DNA from: Marinospirillum alkaliphilum DSM 21637
Lineage (GTDB): Bacteria; Pseudomonadota; Gammaproteobacteria; Pseudomonadales; Halomonadaceae
Assembly (NCBI RefSeq): GCF_900119735.1
Contig: NZ_FPJW01000007.1
Span: 1 to 64,000, forward strand
Direction of reading: 5' to 3'
Length of the DNA stretch: 64,000 nt
Shown: in pieces, positions 17,223 through 26,865 of the stretch
Layout of the letters: every line of letters starts with the position of its first letter
Numbering within the stretch: the stretch's first letter is position 1
Notes under the pieces: model-generated
Databases searched by the model: none
What the model saw: the letters and a program-made list of their open reading frames with translations, nothing else
Told to the model about the DNA's origin: nothing
Translations under genes and position numbers: made by a program

Positions 17223-19202
17223 ATGACGGAAAAGATAAATGACCAAAGCCTTTACACCGGTCATTTTGTCCAGTTTCTGGCTGCCGGCTTCCTGTCCGTG
17301 GTGGTGTTGGTTGCCGCTTTCTTCAACTGGCAAGCACTGCACAAAGACTTCACTTATCAACTGGAAACCCGCGCCGATGAACTCAAGGCCGGTGCTGATC
17401 TGGCTTTTGCCAGCCAGCGCCAGCAACTACAGGCACTGGCCAGTCTGGTGGTGCTGGATCCGGAACTACAGCGCAGCGTGTTACAAGCCTGGGAAACCTG
17501 GCAACAGGAAGGTGAAAACCCTGCCGGACCGCTGACGCTCAAGATGCGTCAACAGTTGCAACTGCAACTTGAACCTCTCTGGGGTGAGTTACAACACAGC
17601 CTGGGTGTGGATCAATTGCAACTGCATTTTCCCGACTCCAGACAGCGCTTGCACGCTTACCTGCGCATGCATGCGCCGGATGCCTTTGGTGATGAACTCA
17701 CCGACATTCGTCCAATGATTGTTGCAGTACTCAACAGCGGCAAACCCACCAGCGGTTTCGAGATTGGACGCCATGCCACGGCTGTTCGCGGTGCTGCCAG
17801 CCTACCCCTTCCATCCAGTGGTTATGCCGTTCTGGAGCTGGGCACTGGCTTTACACAGCTGCTGCTGCAACTGGATGAGCGTTTTTCCAGTGGTTTTGCC
17901 CTTTTGTTACACCGGCAACAGCTTAGCCACTTGCAAGTGCCTAACCAACTGCCAGAAGCAGGCTGCGACCTCTTTATCAGCGCCAGCTCCCGTACCAACC
18001 TTCAACCCCTGCGATCCCTACTGCAGGATTGCAACGCCATCGAGGCTGGCTGGACACTAAAATCCATAGATGGTATCAACCAGCTACTGGTCAGCACCCG
18101 TTTTGAACACCCGTCTGCACCCGACCACTCCGCCCTGGGTTTCATCTGGCAGGATGTGGATCACCTATACCAGGCACTCAAAAAATCCCAGTGGCAATTA
18201 TTAAAAATCACATTGTTTGTCTGGCTGCTGATACAGCTTTCATTATTGCTGATACTGCATATCGCCAGCCGCAGCTTGCGCCAGCGCCTGCTGCTGGCCA
18301 GAGATGCATTGAAAGACTCCCACACCCGCCTGACCGCATTAACTGAGCATTTTCAAGCGGCGGTACTGCTGGAAAGCAGCCAACGCAAAGTGTTGCAGGT
18401 CAACCGGCTCTTCTGCCAGGAGTTTTCACCCCACTGCACACCGGAACAGATCAACAACAAATCCACCCAGCTATTGTTGCAGCAGGTTGCCCAACACTTC
18501 TCTGATCCCGAGGCATTTCTTGACAAGGTGACTGGCTTGCAGCTGCAGCACCGGGAAGTGACCCATGAAGAATTCGCTCGCAAGGATGGCCGAACCCTGG
18601 AGCTGGATTATGTGCCCATTCATCAGGATGGGCAGTTTTTTGGCCACCTGTGGGTTTTCAGGGACGTTACCCTCTATAAGCAACAACAAGAGGCCTTAAG
18701 CCACCTGGCCCGTACGGACAGTCTCACCAACCTGCCCAATCGCCGCTATTTCATGGAGCGCCTGCACGAAGAGTTGCACCGCTGCCGCCGCCTGAAAGAA
18801 CCCGCCAGCGTGATCATGTTTGATATTGATCACTTCAAACGGGTCAACGACACCTGGGGACATGCCGTCGGGGATGAAGTGCTGCAGGAGCTGGCGCAGC
18901 GCACCCAGGACAGCCTGCGCGTCACTGATCTGGCTGGTCGCCTGGGTGGAGAGGAGTTTGCCCTGCTGTTACCGGGCAGTGATGAACAGGGCGCACAAGT
19001 GTTTGCCGAACGCCTGCGACGCAGCATTGCTGACGAACCTTTCAACACTGCTGCAGGGCCACTCGGCATCACCATCAGCCTGGGCATCAGCCGACTGCTG
19101 CCCAGCGACCCCATTCCAGACGAACCCTTGCAGCGAGCCGATGTTGCGCTTTACCAAGCCAAGGCAGCAGGACGCAATTGTTTCCGGGTCGCTGAAGAAT
19201 AG
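17223..19202 (+). CDS. Membrane-bound diguanylate cyclase with double-TM periplasmic sensor and PAS-like domain
   Basis: This 659-aa protein has TM1 at about 16-36, a periplasmic sensor of about 290 residues, and TM2 at about 328-350. A PAS-like region (about 370-490) and a C-terminal GGDEF domain with an intact GGEEF signature (RLGGEEFALLLPGSD) follow. An RxxD inhibitory site (RVTD) sits exactly five residues before GGEEF. It should therefore make c-di-GMP from GTP with product inhibition. AAGGAG lies about 9 nt before the ATG. It is transcribed alone and converges with the GntR regulator gene. The ligand of the periplasmic sensor is unknown. Confidence 0.92.
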   Translation: MTEKINDQSLYTGHFVQFLAAGFLSVVVLVAAFFNWQALHKDFTYQLETRADELKAGADLAFASQRQQLQALASLVVLDPELQRSVLQAWETWQQEGENPAGPLTLKMRQQLQLQLEPLWGELQHSLGVDQLQLHFPDSRQRLHAYLRMHAPDAFGDELTDIRPMIVAVLNSGKPTSGFEIGRHATAVRGAASLPLPSSGYAVLELGTGFTQLLLQLDERFSSGFALLLHRQQLSHLQVPNQLPEAGCDLFISASSRTNLQPLRSLLQDCNAIEAGWTLKSIDGINQLLVSTRFEHPSAPDHSALGFIWQDVDHLYQALKKSQWQLLKITLFVWLLIQLSLLLILHIASRSLRQRLLLARDALKDSHTRLTALTEHFQAAVLLESSQRKVLQVNRLFCQEFSPHCTPEQINNKSTQLLLQQVAQHFSDPEAFLDKVTGLQLQHREVTHEEFARKDGRTLELDYVPIHQDGQFFGHLWVFRDVTLYKQQQEALSHLARTDSLTNLPNRRYFMERLHEELHRCRRLKEPASVIMFDIDHFKRVNDTWGHAVGDEVLQELAQRTQDSLRVTDLAGRLGGEEFALLLPGSDEQGAQVFAERLRRSIADEPFNTAAGPLGITISLGISRLLPSDPIPDEPLQRADVALYQAKAAGRNCFRVAEE

Positions 19203-19208
19203 GGCTTG

Positions 19209-19982
19209 TCAGCCTTCCTTACTGGATAAAAAACTGCCGGACAACTGCCCTTCCAGCTCAACATTAAAGCGTTCCGCTGATGCCATGTGTTCAGCCATCA
19301 ACTGACGTACTTTCGCTGCATCACCGGCACGAAAAGCCTTGATCAACTCACGGTGATAAAACAGGTTTTCACGTGAAAAATCCACCTGCTCAGGCAACTC
19401 CACCTTTTTATAAATCACCAGATCCTTGATCAGGTCATTCAGAAAGCGACCGATAAAAGCCAGCAAGGGATCAGGACAGCGCTCCGCCAGCACCGAATGA
19501 AAATCCAGTTCCGCAATACGCTGCGCCAGCCGCTGCTCCAGATCTGCCGGTGGCTGGGCACACTGCTCCGTCAGTTGCTCCAGTTGCTGCAAATCCGCCT
19601 CAGTCAGACGATCCACCACCAATGCCGCCAATTCCGGCTCCACCAGTTTGCGCAAACGATAAATATCCGGACCGGTCGGGTGCTGAAAGTGCAGGTAGTT
19701 GCGAAGCAGCTGAGAGGCCAGTGGATAGGGCACCTGAGCCAGCATGGCACCGCCACCCGGACCGGTGCGCAGGGTAATCAATCCCTGCACCTCGAGGGAT
19801 TTCAGCGCTTCGCGCACAGTGCCTTTGGAGCACTGAAACAGCTCCATCAACTCCTTTTCATTGGGCAGGCGATCACCCGGCTGCATGTCGCGTACCACCA
19901 CCCAGCGCTTGACCGACTCCACAATCTGGTCAGAACGTTTTATCTTGCGTGGAGATATCAACCCATAAAAAGGATTGCTCAT
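19209..19982 (-). CDS. GntR-family transcriptional regulator, FadR/FCD subfamily
   Basis: This 257-aa regulator has an N-terminal winged HTH (about 15-80: GDRLPNEKELMELFQCSKGTVREALKSLEVQGLITLRTGPGGG) and an all-helical FCD ligand-binding domain (about 100-235, with LRKLVEPELAALV). Members bind small carboxylates and usually repress catabolic or transport genes. The nearest candidates are the TAXI TRAP transporter and the gcdH/gcdG pair. The operator is unknown. An AATTG-N4-CAATT inverted repeat (20012-20025) sits just upstream of its own start and could be an autoregulatory site. Confidence 0.88.
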   Translation of the reverse strand: MSNPFYGLISPRKIKRSDQIVESVKRWVVVRDMQPGDRLPNEKELMELFQCSKGTVREALKSLEVQGLITLRTGPGGGAMLAQVPYPLASQLLRNYLHFQHPTGPDIYRLRKLVEPELAALVVDRLTEADLQQLEQLTEQCAQPPADLEQRLAQRIAELDFHSVLAERCPDPLLAFIGRFLNDLIKDLVIYKKVELPEQVDFSRENLFYHRELIKAFRAGDAAKVRQLMAEHMASAERFNVELEGQLSGSFLSSKEG

Positions 19983-20133
19983 GGACTGCCTCTAAGCTGA
20001 ACATCAAAATTGAATGCAATTATAGGGATAAATCAGGGCACTGGCGACGACCAGCCCCATACATCTACTACTTTTTTAACCTTGCCTGAGTTTACAACTT
20101 ACTTTAATTTTGACCCTTTACGGAGGACACCGA

Positions 20134-20679
20134 ATGGATCGCCAATACATGACCCTGGGTTACTACTCGGGTTTCGACAAACTCTTCAAACCGACCTTTG
20201 AAGTGCTGGACTATCTGAAAACCCCCGTCTGGGGTGATACCAAGCAAGTCCGGGAACTGGCCAGAGAAAAAATCATCAATGATGAAAATGACCTGGAGGG
20301 TCTGACTCGTTACCTGATCGAGCAGAACATTCTGCACTCCACCGGTCAGTTGATTGAAGGCATCAAGCTGGATCGTGCCTTGCGTGAACGCACTCATATT
20401 GAGTTGCCACTGCGTGATGACGAAAAACGCTTTGGCACTGCCTGGACCACCATCCACAAACTGGATGCTGCCAAAGGCCGTTTACGGCGCAGTGTGAAAC
20501 TGCCGATCGGCACGTTTGAAGAAGGCACCCCGGTGATGGATATTCTGAAAGCCCTGAAACCTGCCTTTCAGCAGTTCGACATCGATATGGCACTGACTGA
20601 CGGTGTCAACAAGATGCTGCTGGTACGTCGCGAAACCCTGCTGGAAGCATCCACTGACAATGCTTCACCGGCAGCTTGA
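20134..20679 (+). CDS. Conserved-looking protein of unknown function, 181 aa
   Basis: I do not recognise this family. The protein starts MDRQYMTLGYYSG after a strong ribosome-binding site (GGAGG, 8 nt before the ATG at 20134). It is soluble, with no signal peptide or TM helix, and highly charged (LAREKIINDENDLEG, HIELPLRDDEKRFG). It has no cysteine pattern or nucleotide-binding motif. Codon use resembles the neighbouring genes and the ribosome-binding site is good, so it is very probably a real gene. It sits alone between the divergent GntR regulator and the convergent TAXI transporter, and a hairpin follows its stop. A role linked to either neighbour is possible but not shown. Confidence 0.75.
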   Translation: MDRQYMTLGYYSGFDKLFKPTFEVLDYLKTPVWGDTKQVRELAREKIINDENDLEGLTRYLIEQNILHSTGQLIEGIKLDRALRERTHIELPLRDDEKRFGTAWTTIHKLDAAKGRLRRSVKLPIGTFEEGTPVMDILKALKPAFQQFDIDMALTDGVNKMLLVRRETLLEASTDNASPAA

Positions 20680-20701
20680 AGGCGTTCATCCCTGAACGCC
20701 T
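20680..20701. terminator. Hairpin between convergent genes, possible bidirectional terminator
   Basis: AGGCGTTC and GAACGCCT form a perfect 8-bp stem around a 6-nt loop, two bases after the stop codon of the 181-aa protein gene. It lies in the 31-bp space before the convergent TRAP permease stop. T-tracts are weak on both strands. Confidence 0.5.
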
Positions 20702-20710
20702 GATTTCGGA

Positions 20711-22729
20711 TCAGGCAGCGCCAGGCTGCCGCTCCATTCGCTGTTGCAACAGGTTAATCACCACCAGCAACAGGATCACACCAGCACCCACTGCTTCCAT
20801 CCAGAATACCGGATAAAAAATCACCACCGTTGCGGCCATTAACACGGCTCGCATCCAGGTCTTCACCCAGGTGAACAGATACCCTTCAATGGATGCTGCA
20901 AAACCCAGCAGGGCAATGGTCAGCACAGCCCCTTTCCAGATCAGCAGCTGCATCGGACCACCGGTGATCAGCTCCGGGTTGAACACAAAAAACAGCGGGA
21001 TCAGGTACAGCCCCTTGGCAAATTTCCAGGACTGCACACTGGTTTCCATGGTTTTACTACCGGCAATGGCTGCTGCTGCAAAAGCCGCCAGCGCCACCGG
21101 CGGTGTCACATTGGAATCCTGCGAATACCAGAACACCAGCAGGTGAGCCACCAGCAACGGCACACCAAACTCCACGGTCAGTGCCGGACCGACCAATACA
21201 ATCAGCACGATGTAGCTGGCCGTGACCGGCAGACCCAACCCCAGAATCAGACTGGCCAGCGCCACCAGCAACACCGCCAGCAACAGGTTGCCACCGGAGA
21301 AGGCAATCATCATGGAAGAGAACTTCAGGCCCAGGCCTGTCAGCCCCACCACCGCCACCACAATACCGGCCACACCGCAGGCAATACTCACCGCCACCGC
21401 ATTGCGTGCACCCAGTTCCAGGCCCAGCACCAAACGGTGTGTTCCATCCAGGGTTGCCTGCCACAACTCATGCTGCAGCGCCTTGCTGCCACCCTGAGCA
21501 CGGCCACGCTGCCAGGCACGCCAGAGGCCATTCATGCCGGCAATCACGATGATACCCACCACCGCATAAAAGCCGACCCGCATCGGGGAATAACCCATCA
21601 CCAACAGGTACACCAGCATGATCAATGGCACCAGAAAGTACCAGCCGCGCGCCATCACATCTTTCAGTTGCGGCAACTCACTGGCAGCCAGCCCTTTCAT
21701 GCCCTGTTTCACTGCAATGATGTGCACAAACAGGTAAACGGTCGCAAAATACAGCAGCGCCGGAAACACACTGACCTTGATGATCTCGATGTAAGGCACC
21801 CGTGTGTATTCGGCAATCAGGAAGGCCCCGGCACCCATCAAAGGCGGCATGATCTGGCCACCGGTACTGGCTGCTGCTTCAATGCCACCGGCCTGGGCCG
21901 GTTTGTAGCCCAGCTTTTTCATCAGCGGAATGGTGAAGGCACCACTGGTCACCACATTGGCAATCGAACTGCCGGAAATCGACCCCATGCTGGCAGAAGC
22001 AATGACCGCAGCCTTGGCCGGGCCACCCCGTTGCCGCCCGGTGGCGGAAAACGCCAGATCAATGAAAAACTTGCCGGCACCGGTGACTTCCAGCATTGCG
22101 CCAAACAGCACAAAAATGAATACAAAGGTGGCCGCCACCCCCAGAGGAATGCCAAAGATACCTTCCTGCCCCAGATACATCTGGGCCGCCACCCGGTCCA
22201 GGGTATAACCCCGGTGGTTCAGCACCCCCGGTAACCACTCACCCAGCCAGGGCAACTCACCTCGTGGTCCGGCAAAGGCATACAGGAGTGCAATGATGCC
22301 AATCACTGTCAGCCCCATGCCCACTGCACGACGACTGGCCTCCAGCAACACCAGGGTGGTCATCACACCGACCCAGATATCCTCACGGGTCCAGAAACCG
22401 GCACGGGCAAAAATTTCATCCAGGTTATAAACCAGATAAAAACCCGAATAGGCCGCCATCATAAACAGCAGCAGATCAATGCCCCACAAAAACCAGCCGC
22501 GCTGCACATTACGAAAGGGTGGAAAAATCAGGAAAGCCAGCATCATCACCGCTGCCAGGTGAATGCTGCGCTGGAAAAACAGACCCAGCGGATTGATGCC
22601 TGCCGTGTACAGCTGAAACAGTGACAGACCAATGGCCAGTAAGGCGGTCAGCCCAACCAGCAGTTTTGGACCACTGCGGTCCAGCTTGATCTCAAAAGCC
22701 GATGCATCCGGGGTAACTTGCTTGCTCAT
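20711..22729 (-). CDS. TRAP transporter fused permease (DctQM fusion), TAXI type
   Basis: This 672-aa integral membrane protein carries a 4-TM DctQ-like N-terminal part fused to a DctM-like domain of about 12 TMs, the arrangement typical of TAXI-TRAP systems. Motifs include ASASMGSISGSSIANVVTSGAFTIPLMKK and GIEAAASTGGQIMPPLMGAGAFLIAEY, which mark the family. It works with the TAXI solute-binding protein encoded upstream, with the DUF1850 gene between them. The likely substrate is a dicarboxylate. Glutarate is suggested by the divergent gcdHG genes, which is inference only. Confidence 0.93.
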   Translation of the reverse strand: MSKQVTPDASAFEIKLDRSGPKLLVGLTALLAIGLSLFQLYTAGINPLGLFFQRSIHLAAVMMLAFLIFPPFRNVQRGWFLWGIDLLLFMMAAYSGFYLVYNLDEIFARAGFWTREDIWVGVMTTLVLLEASRRAVGMGLTVIGIIALLYAFAGPRGELPWLGEWLPGVLNHRGYTLDRVAAQMYLGQEGIFGIPLGVAATFVFIFVLFGAMLEVTGAGKFFIDLAFSATGRQRGGPAKAAVIASASMGSISGSSIANVVTSGAFTIPLMKKLGYKPAQAGGIEAAASTGGQIMPPLMGAGAFLIAEYTRVPYIEIIKVSVFPALLYFATVYLFVHIIAVKQGMKGLAASELPQLKDVMARGWYFLVPLIMLVYLLVMGYSPMRVGFYAVVGIIVIAGMNGLWRAWQRGRAQGGSKALQHELWQATLDGTHRLVLGLELGARNAVAVSIACGVAGIVVAVVGLTGLGLKFSSMMIAFSGGNLLLAVLLVALASLILGLGLPVTASYIVLIVLVGPALTVEFGVPLLVAHLLVFWYSQDSNVTPPVALAAFAAAAIAGSKTMETSVQSWKFAKGLYLIPLFFVFNPELITGGPMQLLIWKGAVLTIALLGFAASIEGYLFTWVKTWMRAVLMAATVVIFYPVFWMEAVGAGVILLLVVINLLQQRMERQPGAA

Positions 22730-22770
22730 GAAAAGCCACTCTGTATTAAATCCTGCCAGTCCACCTGTTA

Positions 22771-23241
22771 TTACAGACCTTCCCTGCCCACATGGATAAT
22801 GACCCGCTGCCCGGCAAACTGCTCACTCAGACTCACTTCACGATCCCGGTGGAGCAGCCGATGATTCACCTGCATGGCCCCCACCCTTAACACCATGCGA
22901 TTACCGGGTATCGGTTCATCGATGTTGCTGATCAGGTAACCGCCTGCACCATCACTCTGCAGTTCACCATAACCCTGACGATGCCCCAGCCCTGCAGCAA
23001 AGTCAGGCTGATGGCTGGATGCCAGTAACCACTGCCCCTCAATCAGCACAAAACAGTCGGTGACTGCAAAACCGGCCACCGAATGATTCCACACCAGGCA
23101 CCAGGATTCGTTTTCCTGCAGGGGTAAAAAAAAGCCTGGGGGCTGTCCTTCCGGAGTCACTGACAAACGGTAGGCTGCTTGTCCTGCTGATAAAAAAGGC
23201 GACAGGCACAGGAAGATTACCAGTGCTGTCGCCCGTTTCAT
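22771..23241 (-). CDS. DUF1850 domain protein of TAXI-TRAP operons
   Basis: This 156-aa exported protein has a signal peptide (MKRATALVIFLCLSPFLSAGQA) and a DUF1850-like body with the typical W-x-H-S-V motif (CLVWNHSVAGFAVTDCF). DUF1850 proteins are habitually encoded beside TAXI-type TRAP transporters, and here the gene sits exactly between the binding-protein gene (14-nt gap) and the fused permease gene (41-nt gap). The molecular role is unknown; the periplasmic location suggests help with substrate delivery or assembly. Two cysteines in the mature part could form a disulfide. Confidence 0.8.
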   Translation of the reverse strand: MKRATALVIFLCLSPFLSAGQAAYRLSVTPEGQPPGFFLPLQENESWCLVWNHSVAGFAVTDCFVLIEGQWLLASSHQPDFAAGLGHRQGYGELQSDGAGGYLISNIDEPIPGNRMVLRVGAMQVNHRLLHRDREVSLSEQFAGQRVIIHVGREGL

Positions 23242-23255
23242 GCTCTCAACACCTG

Positions 23256-24218
23256 TCAGCGGCTCAGACGATCCGGAATGGTGGCACCGGTTTCACGGTA
23301 ATAACGCAGCGCACCGGGATGCAGCGGAATCGGCGTGGATGTCAGGCTGAACTCCACCGTGGTGTCATTGGCAGCCGAGTGAATGGCACGCAGTTCATCG
23401 ACCTTTTCAAACAGCATTTTGGTGATCTGATAAGCCAGCTCGTCCGGCATCGCAGCATTCACCGCCAGTACGTTGGGGATGCCCACCGTCTGCACCGGCT
23501 GATTCACACCTTCATACAGACCCGCACGCAGGGTGTAAGGCGCAAATACCGGCTCAACCTTCATGGCATTTTCAATTTCCTGGGGTGTCAGGCTGATGAT
23601 GCGAATGTTGCGGCTGTTGGCCAGGCTCAGAATCGAGCTGGTGGGCGGACCAACGCTCCAGAAACCGGCGTCAATGTCACCGTCACGCAATGCATCAGCT
23701 GTTTCGTTGAAGTTCAGGCGCTGGGCACGGATGTCACGCAGTGTGATGCCATTGGACTCCAGCAGGGTACGGGCATTCACCTCGGTGCCACTGCCCGGCG
23801 CCCCCAGCGAAACACGCTTGCCTTTCAGGTCCTGCAGGGAAGTGATGCCCGAGTCAGCCAAGGTCACCAACTGCACGGCATTGGAATAAATCGAACCCAG
23901 TGCCCGTACATCACGCACCTGGCGACCCTGGAAGGCACCCTGGCCGTGATAGGCCTGATACACAGAGTCAGCCAGTGCGATGGCCAGATCAGAATCCTGA
24001 CGATGGATCAGGCCCATGTTTTCCACCGATGCACCGGTGACTTCCGCTACCCCGGTGTAACCACGAATATGGCGACCGATCATTTCACCCAGGCCGCCAC
24101 CAATCGGGTAATAAACACCGCCGGTGCCGCCTGTGGCGATGGATAGGGTTTGTTGTGCCTGCACCGCTGGAACAGCCAGCAGTAGTGACAGGGATAGTGC
24201 TGAGATCAATCGACGCAT
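23256..24218 (-). CDS. TAXI family TRAP transporter solute-binding protein
   Basis: This 320-aa periplasmic protein has a signal peptide (MRRLISALSLSLLLAVPAVQA) followed by the family signature SIATGGTGGVYYPIGGGLGEMI. It also has LKGKRVSLGAPGSGTEVNARTLLE and GDIDAGFWSVGPPTSSILSLA. It delivers substrate to the fused permease. It is the first gene of the TAXI-DUF1850-permease unit and is divergent from gcdH across 243 bp. TAXI proteins bind small amino acids or dicarboxylates. The specific ligand is not visible. Confidence 0.93.
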   Translation of the reverse strand: MRRLISALSLSLLLAVPAVQAQQTLSIATGGTGGVYYPIGGGLGEMIGRHIRGYTGVAEVTGASVENMGLIHRQDSDLAIALADSVYQAYHGQGAFQGRQVRDVRALGSIYSNAVQLVTLADSGITSLQDLKGKRVSLGAPGSGTEVNARTLLESNGITLRDIRAQRLNFNETADALRDGDIDAGFWSVGPPTSSILSLANSRNIRIISLTPQEIENAMKVEPVFAPYTLRAGLYEGVNQPVQTVGIPNVLAVNAAMPDELAYQITKMLFEKVDELRAIHSAANDTTVEFSLTSTPIPLHPGALRYYRETGATIPDRLSR

Positions 24219-24391
24219 CGTCTTTCTCCAGTTGTTGTTATTGGTATCGCACTTGGTTGCAGCAAGAAGCTCCGAAAAAACACTAGAGCAAAAATCCTTC
24301 CATGACCAGTCTTTTGCACAAGACTTGTATTTCCTGACCCATCATACAACAGCAAACGGAAGCTTTTGCCAGCATCGGCTTGCTTTTTCAT

Positions 24392-24407
24392 ATTTATTAT
24401 AATAAAT
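24392..24407. promoter_or_regulatory. Perfect 16-bp AT palindrome upstream of gcdH
   Basis: ATTTATTATAATAAAT is a perfect palindrome ending 54 bp before the gcdH start. It overlaps a possible -10-like TATAAT. TTGCCA (24367-24372) and TGGCAA (24412-24417) also flank it as outer inverted half-sites. The divergent TAXI promoter region additionally holds ACAAGACTTGT (24318-24328). Either could be the operator of a GntR-FCD regulator, but the identity is not established. Confidence 0.4.
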
Positions 24408-24461
24408 CTATTGGCAAGCACTTCCGCTGTCAAACTTCTTTGCATTCGAGGACCAGATCCC

Positions 24462-25640
24462 ATGACTCCATTTCAATGGCAAGACCCCTTCCTGCTGGAA
24501 CAGCAACTGACTGAAGACGAGCGCCAGGTGCGTGATGCCGCTCAGGCCTATTGCCAGGACAAGCTGCAAAGCCGTGTACTCAAAGCCTTCCGGGAAGAGT
24601 CCTTTGATCGTGAGATCATGAATGAAATGGGTGAAATGGGCCTGCTGGGCTGCACCGTTGCTGAACAATACGGTGGTGCAGGCATGGGGCACGTGGCTTA
24701 TGGCCTGATTGCCCGTGAAGTGGAGCGGGTGGATTCCGGTTACCGCTCAGCCATGAGTGTACAGTCCTCACTGGTGATGTATCCGATTGAAGCCTACGGC
24801 AGCGAAGCCCAGAAACAGAAATACCTGCCGAAACTGGCCAGCGGTGAAATGGTGGGCTGTTTTGGTCTGACGGAACCGGACCATGGTTCCGACCCGGGTG
24901 GAATGCTCACCCGTGCGAAAAAAGCTGACGGCGGTTACCTGCTGACCGGTCAGAAAATGTGGATCACCAACAGCCCGATTGCTGACATTGCGGTGGTCTG
25001 GGCCAAATCCGAAGCGCATGACGGCAAGATCATGGGCTTTATTGTGGAGCGTGGCACTGAAGGTTTCAGCACGCCCAAAATTGAAGGCAAGGTCTCCCTG
25101 CGCGCTTCCATCACCGGTGAAATTGTGCTGGACAATGCCTTTGTACCGGAAGCAAACCTGCTGCCCAATGTCTCTGGCTTAAAAGGCCCCTTCGGCTGCC
25201 TGAACAAGGCCCGTTATGGCATTGCCTGGGGTGTACTGGGAGCTGCCGAATTCTGCTGGCATGCCGCACGCCAGTACACCCTGGATCGTAAACAGTTTGG
25301 TCGCCCGCTGGCGGCCAACCAGCTGATCCAGCTGAAGCTGGCCAACATGCAGACAGAAATCACCCTCGGCCTGCAAGCGGCACTGCAAGTCGGCCGCCTG
25401 ATGGACAGCGGCAACTGGGCACCGGAAATGGTGTCACTGATCAAGCGCAACAACTGCGGCAAATCGCTGGATATTGCCCGTCTGGCGCGCGACATGCACG
25501 GTGGTAACGGCATTTCTGATGAGTACGGTGTGATCCGCCACATGGTGAACCTGGAAACGGTTAACACCTATGAAGGTACCCACGATGTGCACGCACTGAT
25601 CCTGGGTCGTGCCCAGACTGATCTGCAGGCCTTTTTCTGA
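24462..25640 (+). CDS. gcdH: Glutaryl-CoA dehydrogenase
   Basis: This 392-aa acyl-CoA dehydrogenase is of the glutaryl-CoA type: an FAD enzyme that oxidises and decarboxylates glutaryl-CoA to crotonyl-CoA. Seen in sequence are [35 protein letters not shown], and the catalytic glutamate in the C-terminal [15 protein letters not shown]. The [30 protein letters not shown] segment is typical of GcdH. The frame extends 32 codons upstream through AT-rich promoter sequence. The start [13 protein letters not shown] at 24462 matches the family and has GAGGA upstream. It overlaps the CoA-transferase start by one base. Confidence 0.94.
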   Translation: MTPFQWQDPFLLEQQLTEDERQVRDAAQAYCQDKLQSRVLKAFREESFDREIMNEMGEMGLLGCTVAEQYGGAGMGHVAYGLIAREVERVDSGYRSAMSVQSSLVMYPIEAYGSEAQKQKYLPKLASGEMVGCFGLTEPDHGSDPGGMLTRAKKADGGYLLTGQKMWITNSPIADIAVVWAKSEAHDGKIMGFIVERGTEGFSTPKIEGKVSLRASITGEIVLDNAFVPEANLLPNVSGLKGPFGCLNKARYGIAWGVLGAAEFCWHAARQYTLDRKQFGRPLAANQLIQLKLANMQTEITLGLQAALQVGRLMDSGNWAPEMVSLIKRNNCGKSLDIARLARDMHGGNGISDEYGVIRHMVNLETVNTYEGTHDVHALILGRAQTDLQAFF

Positions 25641-26854
25641 TGACGGCCAAACCCCTGCAAGGCATCCGGGTGCTGGATCTGTCCCGCATCCTGGCAGGTC
25701 CCTGGTGCACCCAGCAGCTGGCTGATCTGGGTGCCGAGGTGATCAAGATTGAAAAACCCGGCAGCGGCGATGACACCCGCAGTTGGGGCCCACCCTGGCT
25801 GGAAGGTTCACAGGAGGCCGCTTATTACCTGTCGGCCAATCGTGGCAAACAGTCGGTGGCCATCGACCTTGCCCAGCCTGAAGGCCAGAAGCTGATCCAT
25901 CAACTGGTGCAGCAATGTGATGTACTGGTGGAAAACTTCAAGGTGGGTGGTCTGAAAAAATACGGACTGGACTACGCCAGTCTGAAGCAGAAAAAGCCCG
26001 ATCTGATTTACTGCTCCATCACCGGTTTTGGTCAGGATGGCCCCTATGCGCACCGCGCCGGTTATGACTTCATGATCCAGGGCATGGGCGGCGTAATGAG
26101 TCTGACCGGCGTTCCCGATGGTGAGGCTGGTGCCGGTCCAATGAAAATCGGCGTGGCCTTTGCTGATATTTTCACTGGGCTGTATGCCAGCAACGCCATA
26201 CTGGCAGCACTCTACCAGCGCCAGCAAACCAGTGTCGGTACTCACATTGATCTGTCTTTACTGGATGTTCAGGTCGGCGTGCTGGCCAATCAGGCGCTGA
26301 ATTACCTGACCTCCGGTGACGTGCCGCAACGACTGGGCAATGCCCATCCCAACATAGTGCCCTATCAGGCGTTTGCCACGGCTGATGGGCATTTGATTCT
26401 GGCGGTGGGTAATGATGGTCAGTTCCAGCGCTTCTGTCAGGTTGCCGGCTGCCCGGAACTGGCTGCAGATGAACGTTTTGCCAGCAACCGCCAGCGGGTG
26501 GCAAACCGCAACACCCTGCTGCCACTGCTGGAACCCCTGCTGCAACAACGCAGCACCGATGACTGGCTGAAAGCACTGGAAGCAGTGGGTGTGCCCTGCG
26601 GACCGATCAATCGCCTGGACCAGGTGTTTGCTGACCCACAAGTACAACACCGGGGTTTGCAACTGACCCTGCCCCACCCTCAGGCCGGTGAAGTGAAACT
26701 GGTCAGCAACCCGGTACGTTTTGATGGCAAGGCGTTGAATGCAGAAACCGCACCGCCACTCTTGGGTGAACACACAACGGATGTCGCCAGTCGGCTGCTG
26801 GGCTTAACGGCAGAAGAGCAGGAAGTTCTGAAAAACCAGGGTGTGCTTGGCTGA
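25640..26854 (+). CDS. gcdG: Class III CoA-transferase (CaiB/BaiF family), probable glutarate CoA-transferase
   Basis: This 404-aa cytoplasmic family III CoA-transferase has GIRVLDLSRILAGPWCTQQLADLGAEVIKIEKP at the N-terminus and the catalytic aspartate in GVAFADIFTGLYA. Its place directly after gcdH (TGATG overlap) is the standard gcdHG arrangement, in which it moves CoA onto glutarate to make glutaryl-CoA. Together with gcdH this gives glutarate to crotonyl-CoA, the end of lysine/cadaverine breakdown. The specific acceptor rests on gene context. The next gene is convergent, 11 bp away. Confidence 0.88.
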   Translation: MTAKPLQGIRVLDLSRILAGPWCTQQLADLGAEVIKIEKPGSGDDTRSWGPPWLEGSQEAAYYLSANRGKQSVAIDLAQPEGQKLIHQLVQQCDVLVENFKVGGLKKYGLDYASLKQKKPDLIYCSITGFGQDGPYAHRAGYDFMIQGMGGVMSLTGVPDGEAGAGPMKIGVAFADIFTGLYASNAILAALYQRQQTSVGTHIDLSLLDVQVGVLANQALNYLTSGDVPQRLGNAHPNIVPYQAFATADGHLILAVGNDGQFQRFCQVAGCPELAADERFASNRQRVANRNTLLPLLEPLLQQRSTDDWLKALEAVGVPCGPINRLDQVFADPQVQHRGLQLTLPHPQAGEVKLVSNPVRFDGKALNAETAPPLLGEHTTDVASRLLGLTAEEQEVLKNQGVLG

Positions 26855-26865
26855 GATACTGCTGC

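Noticed and set aside
21143-22234. 363-codon plus-strand frame opposite the fused TRAP permease
   Set aside because: Same kind of shadow frame. The translation is His/Gln/Thr-rich and has no features.
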